Of a stretch of DNA of 64,000 bases, positions 57,640 through 64,000 are shown piece after piece. Both the position numbers and the translations under genes were made by a program. Each line of letters starts with the position of its first letter. Position 1 is the first letter of the stretch. The notes under the pieces are model-generated. The model made no database searches, was not told the DNA's origin, and saw only the letters and a program-made list of their open reading frames with translations. The DNA is from Ulva prolifera (taxonomy: Eukaryota > Chlorophyta > Ulvophyceae > Ulvales > Ulvaceae): positions 7,699,985-7,763,984 of the forward strand of contig CM041196.1 in the NCBI GenBank assembly GCA_023078555.1. Direction: 5' to 3'.

Positions 57640-57702
<63 letters not shown>

Positions 57703-58093
57703 TGTGCATAGGTGGTAGCTCAGACCGGGGTAGCATGTACGGCTTCGGGGTGCGGCTTCGTGGTGCATACCTCGTGCATATGAATGATTTGTGGTTTGGA
57801 TTGTTGCCGTGGGTTCTCACGGAGTATGACACATGACACAATTGTGCTAGCCATGACTAGCACAATTAGCATAATCTTGAAATTCTTTGCCGGTGGTGCA
57901 TGACGGCAGCCCCTGCGGGCAGAGATACTAACGTGACGTGTGCTGCGCATGCAGCATCACCACGCACCGTCATGTACATATGAGGTATAATCACGTTCCG
58001 GACCACTGATGGACTGGGTCTGACCCGCACCATGCCCTACTGGCAGCAGGGCCGCCACCACGTTGCTAAGAGGAATTCCATGTGATGCTCCAG
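56861..58093. other. Intergenic with TG microsatellite, no gene supported
   Basis: Frames here are driven by simple repeats or have no recognisable content. Holds the 3' side of the dehydrogenase gene. Confidence 0.4.
57640..57700. repeat. (TG)n microsatellite, about 60 bp
   Basis: TG dinucleotide run, giving artificial Cys-Val and His-Thr frames. Confidence 0.98.
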
Positions 58094-59766
58094 TCACATT
58101 GCAAGTTCCAAATTCTGTGGCAAGCCACACACTTGGCAAGAAGCGTCCCAAAGTGCGTTCACCATGCTGATGTCTAGAACCTGTGCATTTGCCGGAACCA
58201 TGAAAGTCCGGCCGGTCCCACAAGCTCCCCGCAACAGCCACCGGACAGGTTGATCGAACAGTGAACAAAGCGGGGCGAAGGCACCACGCACAACTTTTGC
58301 TGCGACAGCATTGCTACCCCCGACAGTGACGAGCGGTGATGCAAAAAGGCCTCTTGCAAAAAATGGAGCCGTGAGTGCTTTGCCATCACACTCACTACCA
58401 TGTGCTGCTAGCCAGGGCTGGGTGGCTGCATAAACAACAGCCTGACAGCCATCTACTGGTGTTGCCATAATGCCGACATCGCAAGCCATCTGCACAACGC
58501 GCGATATGAAGGGTGCACCGCGATATATCCCTGTGTTCACACCGCCAGGATCCACTGATGCTGCTTGGATCCTTCCCCCTGATCTGCTGTACAGCGCCTG
58601 AGAAAACATGGCATTTGCCAACTTAGTGTTTCCATATGTGCCTGCAAGAAAGTGACTGATCATTCGGTCCCCGGTCCTCCTGCTTACGCATACAAGTCAT
58701 AGCTGTGATCGATTCACCTATTTCTGCAAAAGTGAGTGACCAGGACACGCTACCTGCTTTGTGCGATGTCAAAAATTCCCGGGCACTTGGGATAAGAGAC
58801 ACCCGATGCATGACAGATGACACATTCACCACACGGGCCCGACACTGGAGCAACTGGGACTCGAGTAACCTTGTCATCAGAAAGGGGCCCAGGTAGTTCA
58901 CCTGAACACGGTCGAACAATAATGCTTTCATGATAGTGTCCCTTCGTGAGGTGTGCGTTTGGACACAATTACGGAGTGTGAAGAACAAACTTAAGACATG
59001 CCTGGACAATTCCTGGGACGCCCTTGTCTGTGGACCACTCTGACACAAAGTTGCATCCTGCATTGTTCACAAGTACATCCAAACGAGGATGAGAGCGCTG
59101 AAAGGCGGTTATAAATGCCTTAATGCTGTCCACACTTCCCAAGTCCAGAGGTCCGATTACTACCGGGCAGCCACCAGTCGCGGCATCTGCGATTTTCTGC
59201 CTCTCTTTATGTGCAGCATGTGCAGATCGACATGCAAGCACAACAGTGTACCCCTTTCGACACAGCTCCCAAGTTGTTTCCCTGCACACAGTTAGAATAC
59301 ACATGCAAGAAAGAAAGCGCATCTTGTTGCAAGTATGAGTCGATTGTTCGGTGGCGGGTGCAGGAACTGGGTATCGGTCCGTTGTGACATGCAAAACTGT
59401 AGGCATTGGGAATGGTCCACCGCAAACCACCAACACTGGCTGTCAGACTGCATGGGAACGGTGCGCAGAGGATCACGTCGGGGGACCCATGAAGCACTGT
59501 GCAGCAATCGCTGCTGAAGGTCTTGCGCTCATTGGCATACCAACCACACTACAAAGGTAGACTCACAACCAGGGACGTGAGTAAGTGGCGGACGCAGGTC
59601 CCTTGCTGCTTTGAGGCCTAGAGTGCACGATAACTTGGAGATGCAGTGGACACCAACTGACACGGTAGCCCCTCGGTCTGCAGAGGGTGGCTCACCTGCC
59701 GATGCCAGAGTTTGCCCCAGTCACGATAGCAACCCGTGAGCTTTGGGCAGCGATATCTTCAGCCAT
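58094..59766 (-). CDS. Short-chain dehydrogenase/reductase (WWOX/retinol dehydrogenase-like)
   Basis: Exons 59696-59766, 59002-59281, 58718-58901 and 58094-58641 (minus) give 360 aa in phase. Classical SDR motifs are complete: TGANSGIG (16-23) for NAD(P) binding, ACRS after strand 2 (an Arg there suggests NADP preference), DLGSVDSI, NNAG (96-99), VVNVSS with catalytic Ser near 145-146, YGNTK (Tyr 181, Lys 185) and VDPGGVNTGIYR. A roughly 100-residue C-terminal extension after the fold is longer than usual, Ala/Val-rich, and has no clear membrane helix. The substrate cannot be told. The intron 58902-59001 begins GCATGT and needs a GC-AG splice: VPGIVQ then joins VNYLGPFLMTR exactly as in the family. 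Confidence 0.92.
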
Positions 59767-61976
59767 GATCAATTGAAGAGCTCAGAGGGCAGGTGAGGGT
59801 CTCCGCGAGTCCAGGCAGCCAGATTGACTGTCCAGCAGGATCCGATGCTGCATGTCCATCAATGCCAACGCGCTTCAAACGTGCCAACCGTGTATACAAA
59901 CTTCCGAGGGGCCCCCGACAGAAGTTTTCATACATATATGCTATGCAAGGACAGAGCAATACCCGAGCGACCAACTACATATGGTGTGTACACGTGACAT
60001 GGCGTAGAGTGCCCCACGGCCGGCTTGCGGTCCGGTAGTTCGATGTTCCACCCAGCCGCGCCTCCTGAAATCCTGTAGCTGGCACTGTAAATTGACGTAT
60101 TCCTAAGATTCTATCGCGTGCCGCAGGGTCATCCAGTGACAGGAGACATATCGATCGAGACCAGGTGCACCGCCATGCATGAGACCGCTGCAGCGTCTCG
60201 CCGGGCCTCTGAGTCAATGTTTGTGATTAATGCATACAAGTTGCTGCGCAATCAATCAGGTTGATCATTCGGGACTTGCACAGAGTGAACGTGTACGGTA
60301 CTCACGCGGATCTGCCGTTGCCGATACCAGGCCTACGTCTGCTCTGGGTCGCAAGCAAATCTGGAGCGTTCAGACCCCAAATGCAGTGTAGCATACCAGA
60401 CTGAGCCCAGGGTATGGCGCCTTGCCACCCCCCGATGACAGCACCACAATGGCAAGTTTTTCTTGTGTAGGCTGCAATTGTAGACCATCTTGCTGGTGGG
60501 TGCCATGTATGGTGCAGCCCCCCGAGATGTGTGTGCCTCACCATCATGTTCTCTGTGCGGAAAGTTGCTACACATTCAAACTGAATAATCGAATTCGAAG
60601 CCGTTCACCAGCCGTTGTCTTACATGCATCACGAGCCTTCGGTTTCGTCTCAACAATGCTTACCTGAAGCACCTGGTGTAGCGGAGTCCAGTGGTGCCGC
60701 TTTTCGCACTGTGAATGCGTGTTTCCGACACCCCAGCGTGGCTGAACATCAGTGCCTGTGCCGACCGTCTGGAGCCTATATAGTCAGGCCCATATCCATG
60801 GCCACAAAGCACATGAATCTGGCCATGGCGTCGTACGTGGTGCTCCCCTCCAGCCCGGGCCGCATGGGGGGACGGGCATCCTCCAGGGTTTAGAGCATCT
60901 GTGGTCACTGCATGGAGCGCATACGGGCATTGTGAGTGACTATCAGCGCCGCCGTGGGGCGGCGGCATGACGTGGCATGTGAAAGACATCGCTGGCACGC
61001 TGCGCCGGGGACCAGCAGGTCACCAACAAGGCTGTGGCAGCCAGGCACCGAGCCGAACTCGCTGTGCCACATTCTATATTGGCACAGTCGCAGGACTTGA
61101 CCTGGGTGGTTGCATGCGTTGCGATCTGCTTCTCGGAACCTGTCCATGCATCACACCCACGCGCGAGCCCACGACATGTGCATGGCAAGCGTCCACAAGC
61201 TATTCTTTGCAAGGCCGCCAGCATCTTCTGGTATGACACCCAGCCCCTGCACACATGGCGTCTGCATGACAGACCTACAAGCCTCGACGGTCTGCCTCAG
61301 GTACCGGTGCTGTCACAGTGTCTCTTGGGTGCCGGCCAGTGCGATCGGCAGCACATGTGCATATGTGAGCAAGCATGCGTACGTCCTCGTACATGACATC
61401 GACCACGTAATTGAGCGCAACAAGGTCTACGGGACAGCGTAACACATGTTCCTTACAAAGGGCGTGGCGCAAAGGTGCATGTTAGGGTCGTATTGCAAGA
61501 CATACAGGAGGCACCTGCTGCACAGCTTACGCCACCAACATCGTAGATTGCACAGCAGCCCATAGCCGCCGCTACCGCGGCCTTCCACGCCCAACCAGGG
61601 CAGGAGCCAACGGCGGCTGCCGAGCCGGATGCAAGGGGCGACGCTCAAAAGCAGCACCAGGGATGGGCTATGGACGGTCTATGTGACCATGGCAAGTTTG
61701 AGCTTGTTTATTCATCCGCTCTGACAGGAACTTGAGTATGTGGAACAGAGTTGTGATCAGAGCGACAGCCCGGACGTGTCGCAATGCCTCGGCCCGTAAG
61801 CCAGGGCCTGAAGCGGGACGCCGGTATGCAGTTATGTTTTGCGTACAAAGGGGCCCAGCAGCCTAGAGCTGCCAGCAGCCCCCTATCGCACCCAAACCAC
61901 CAGGCTGCAAGCCTCCCAACTCCGGTGGCCAAACTCCGGCCTGAAACTCGCATGTGCCATCATACACCGCACAGCC
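59767..61976. other. Intergenic, nothing recognised
   Basis: Promoter side of the dehydrogenase gene and about 2 kb of sequence with no domain-bearing frame. Confidence 0.4.
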
Positions 61977-63600
61977 TCAACTTACAAAGGTATGTAGCAC
62001 ATCGCCGCCCCCGAGCACCTGCGGATCGAGCACCTGCGACATGACGAGCACCTGCGGATGCCCCAACGGCAGGCACATGCTGAGCCACTGCAGCGGCAGG
62101 CCCGGCACATCCCCCAGCGCAGCAGGCGCGACCTCCACAGCGTGCGTGGCGGCCTGGGTGCGTGGCGGCCTGGCCGATCCGATCCGGGGGTACTTTTTGG
62201 GTTCGTGCTGGTCGGCGGCCTCTGCCACGGCACTGTCGTGGAGCGCCGCGGCGCTGACATTCGAGGCAGTCATCGGGTGAGTGATGTACACGTCGCCGAT
62301 CACCGGCGCGCCCGGGAAGAACGCCAGGATGTCACCCCGCTGTGAGGGTCTGCGGGACCGGGGGACAGCCGTTGATGGGTCGGCCTGTGCCTGGAAAGAT
62401 CGCTGCGGCGCTGGCGGCACCGCCTGCGCAGTGCAGGGGGCGGCCGCACCAGCGGGGGCGTCTGCGCCGGACGCTGCTGTGGCGTCACATGAGGACGCAA
62501 GGACGGCCGCATACGTGAGGGAAGAGGGTGCCTACCGCATACGTGAGGGAAGAGGGTGGCACCATGGGAGAGAGCGGGCGCCCCCGCGGCGGGTAGAGAG
62601 AGGAATTGGGCCAGTTGGCCGCGGAGGAGGGCGTCGCGCCGTCGAGGTATGCTGGAGCAGCTTGCGGGATGATGGGGGACGGAGCCTGGGCCATGAGGAG
62701 GAACGGGCGCGATCGAAGCCTGGTTGGGTGAAGATTTGGTGGTGAGTGACGGGGGAGCTGCAGCTGTGCTGTCCAGGATGCTGCGGCCGAGCCCAATGCC
62801 GGGGCCAAGGCCACAGGGAAGCCTGCTCATGTGAGGCTCAACGCTGACGTGATCCCGCTGCATGCCATGATGCGGCGCCACGTCTCCATGATGAGGTTGT
62901 GGCGGGCGACGACGGTGCCCCACAGCGACTTGCAGATCAGCGATTGCGTCCCAGACGCATCGCTGCGGCCACAGGGACACTCGGAGGATCTGTCATCATC
63001 GCCGCTGAGACGGGGCAGGAGGACTTCCCCGAGCAGGAGCCGTGCGTACACGCTGAACTCCGGGTCGGACAGGCCCGTCACTGGACCCGGGAGCGCCGTG
63101 AGCCAAGCCGATGCCATGGCCCCCATGCAGCTTCGCAGTCTGGCTGCCGCCGCCTGGCCGTCTTCAGGAAACCGGGAGGATTGGCGGCTGCCTGCCAGGT
63201 AGAGCGCAGCGAATACGGCGGCTTTGCGCCCGTCGGCCTCAGCGCGCGAGATCGCCCGCTGCAGCTGCGTCAGGCGCAGCTTCACTGTGGTGTGCAGCGC
63301 CCACGCTGCAGTGTCAGCCGGGCCGGCGTCGAGGTCGGCGATCGCGTGACCCCACGTCACGCGCAGCCGGTCCAGCACTCTCTGCAGCTCCAGGGCTGCA
63401 CCGCCACAGCGTGGCTGTGTGCAAGGGGCTCTGCCGCTGCGTAGGGCAAGCACAATCTCTGACGAGCACAGCAGGTCAGGCTGCGGCCCAGGCTGCGGCT
63501 GATATATGATGGGAGTTCAGTGAGGTTGTGATTTCGCTGGCGTCTTTCACATGCAAGAACAAACCGTCGGCAAGCGCGCGGACAGCCGCGCGCCACCGCA
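61977..63600 (-). mobile_element. R2-type LINE remnant (RT C-terminal region and REL domain)
   Basis: Two minus-strand blocks in order belong to one LINE protein. Block 1 (62827-63453 and the open frame a little upstream) has RLRSCMGAMASAWLTALPGP, LSDPEFSVYARLLLGEVLLP, then a zinc-finger-like CPCGRSDASGTQSLIC and VVARHNLIMETWRRI. This is the region that follows reverse transcriptase in algal and oomycete LINE proteins. Block 2 (ending 61977) has RRPSQRGDILAFFPGAPVIG, DVYITHPMTASNV and HEPKKYPR, the D...D...K-x-Y restriction-like nuclease. The linking region is out of frame, so the copy is degraded. The RT itself would lie further left on the minus strand, at or beyond the window end. It is the same family as the two ends at 21.9-23.4 kb, but a different subfamily. 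Confidence 0.7.
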
Positions 63601-64000
63601 TGTTGCGCAGGGCCGATGCAGGAGCAACAGCACCGACACATCAGTGGCGATGCCAACCATCGCAACACACCGGATACAGGACTCATTGCAGCTGCTCCAA
63701 AAATCCTGGTGGCGACCCTGCTCACGCAGCCTGCGTGCAGCCAGCTGCACTCCCCGAGCGTGCACACCGGCACGATGTCAGCAATCTGCAGGGCCCTGGC
63801 ATCGCGTACATGGTTCGGGAAAGTGGCACACGTCCAGAAGCAGGCGCACTGCTTTGGTCCATGTGACAGTGTGACTATCAAGTGCAAGGCATGCCATGTC
63901 TTACACAACTATCAATCTTGCATATCCCCTGATGATGTGCGTTGTCCCAGCTTCACCGTAATGGCGGCGCTATTTCGTGATGAGGTCCTGTAAACGTCTA
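63601..64000. other. Window edge, possibly continuing LINE sequence
   Basis: No RT motif could be read. Frames on both strands are uninformative. Confidence 0.3.

Noticed and set aside
57640-57700. Telomere-like repeat
   Set aside because: Plain TG dinucleotide, not TTTAGGG or a variant of it.
57430-57840. His-Thr and Cys-Val-rich frames
   Set aside because: Created by the (TG)n repeat.

Overview
The window is nuclear DNA of a photosynthetic eukaryote, most likely a green alga. Genes are split by short introns of about 40-400 bp. Nuclear genes encode plastid proteins (ribosomal protein uS5c, a Ycf37/PYG7-type photosystem I factor, arogenate dehydratase). Phosphatase PP7 and an EF-hand protein are of plant type. 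TGTAA, the usual green-algal poly(A) signal, lies shortly after several stop codons. A plant-type 24-kDa ATP synthase subunit end at the left edge argues mildly against Chlorophyceae, where that complex was remodelled. The species cannot be named from sequence alone.

Layout. 0-5 kb: end of an ATP synthase subunit gene, arogenate dehydratase, a LYR-motif gene and PYG7. 6.2-12.4 kb: one whole-looking, very young Ty3/gypsy retrotransposon with 203-bp LTRs and a 5-bp target duplication. 12.5-20.7 kb: three minus-strand genes (plastid uS5, a secreted subtilase, a 906-aa protein I do not recognise). 21.5-29 kb: repeat-rich, with two tandem 3' ends of an R2-type LINE, a tRNA-derived SINE family and many copies of one short tail motif. 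29.3-40.4 kb is gene-dense: a small membrane protein, a 799-aa disordered/helical-repeat protein, PP7, NSE4, a WD40 protein and histone H2A.X. 40.4-45 kb: repeats. 45.1-54.2 kb: an EF-hand protein and a 13-exon gene for an acylated C2-LNS2 protein that probably ends in membrane helices. 54.2-64 kb: a short-chain dehydrogenase, simple repeats, palindrome-rich DNA and a degraded LINE.

Exon structures were built by hand from splice sites, and reading phase was checked across every junction. The total coding length is a multiple of three for ADT, uS5c, the 799-aa protein, PP7, NSE4, the WD40 protein, H2A.X, the EF-hand gene, the C2-LNS2 gene, the dehydrogenase and the 906-aa gene. Two introns (H2A.X and the dehydrogenase) only work as GC-AG introns. 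The gene-dense part is arranged as divergent pairs (PP7/NSE4, WD40/H2A.X, LYR/PYG7) and convergent pairs (799-aa gene/PP7, NSE4/WD40). NSE4 and H2A.X both act in DNA-damage repair. Otherwise the genes look like ordinary housekeeping neighbours and not one pathway. The most novel item is the C2-LNS2 protein with N-terminal acylation signal and C-terminal membrane segment.
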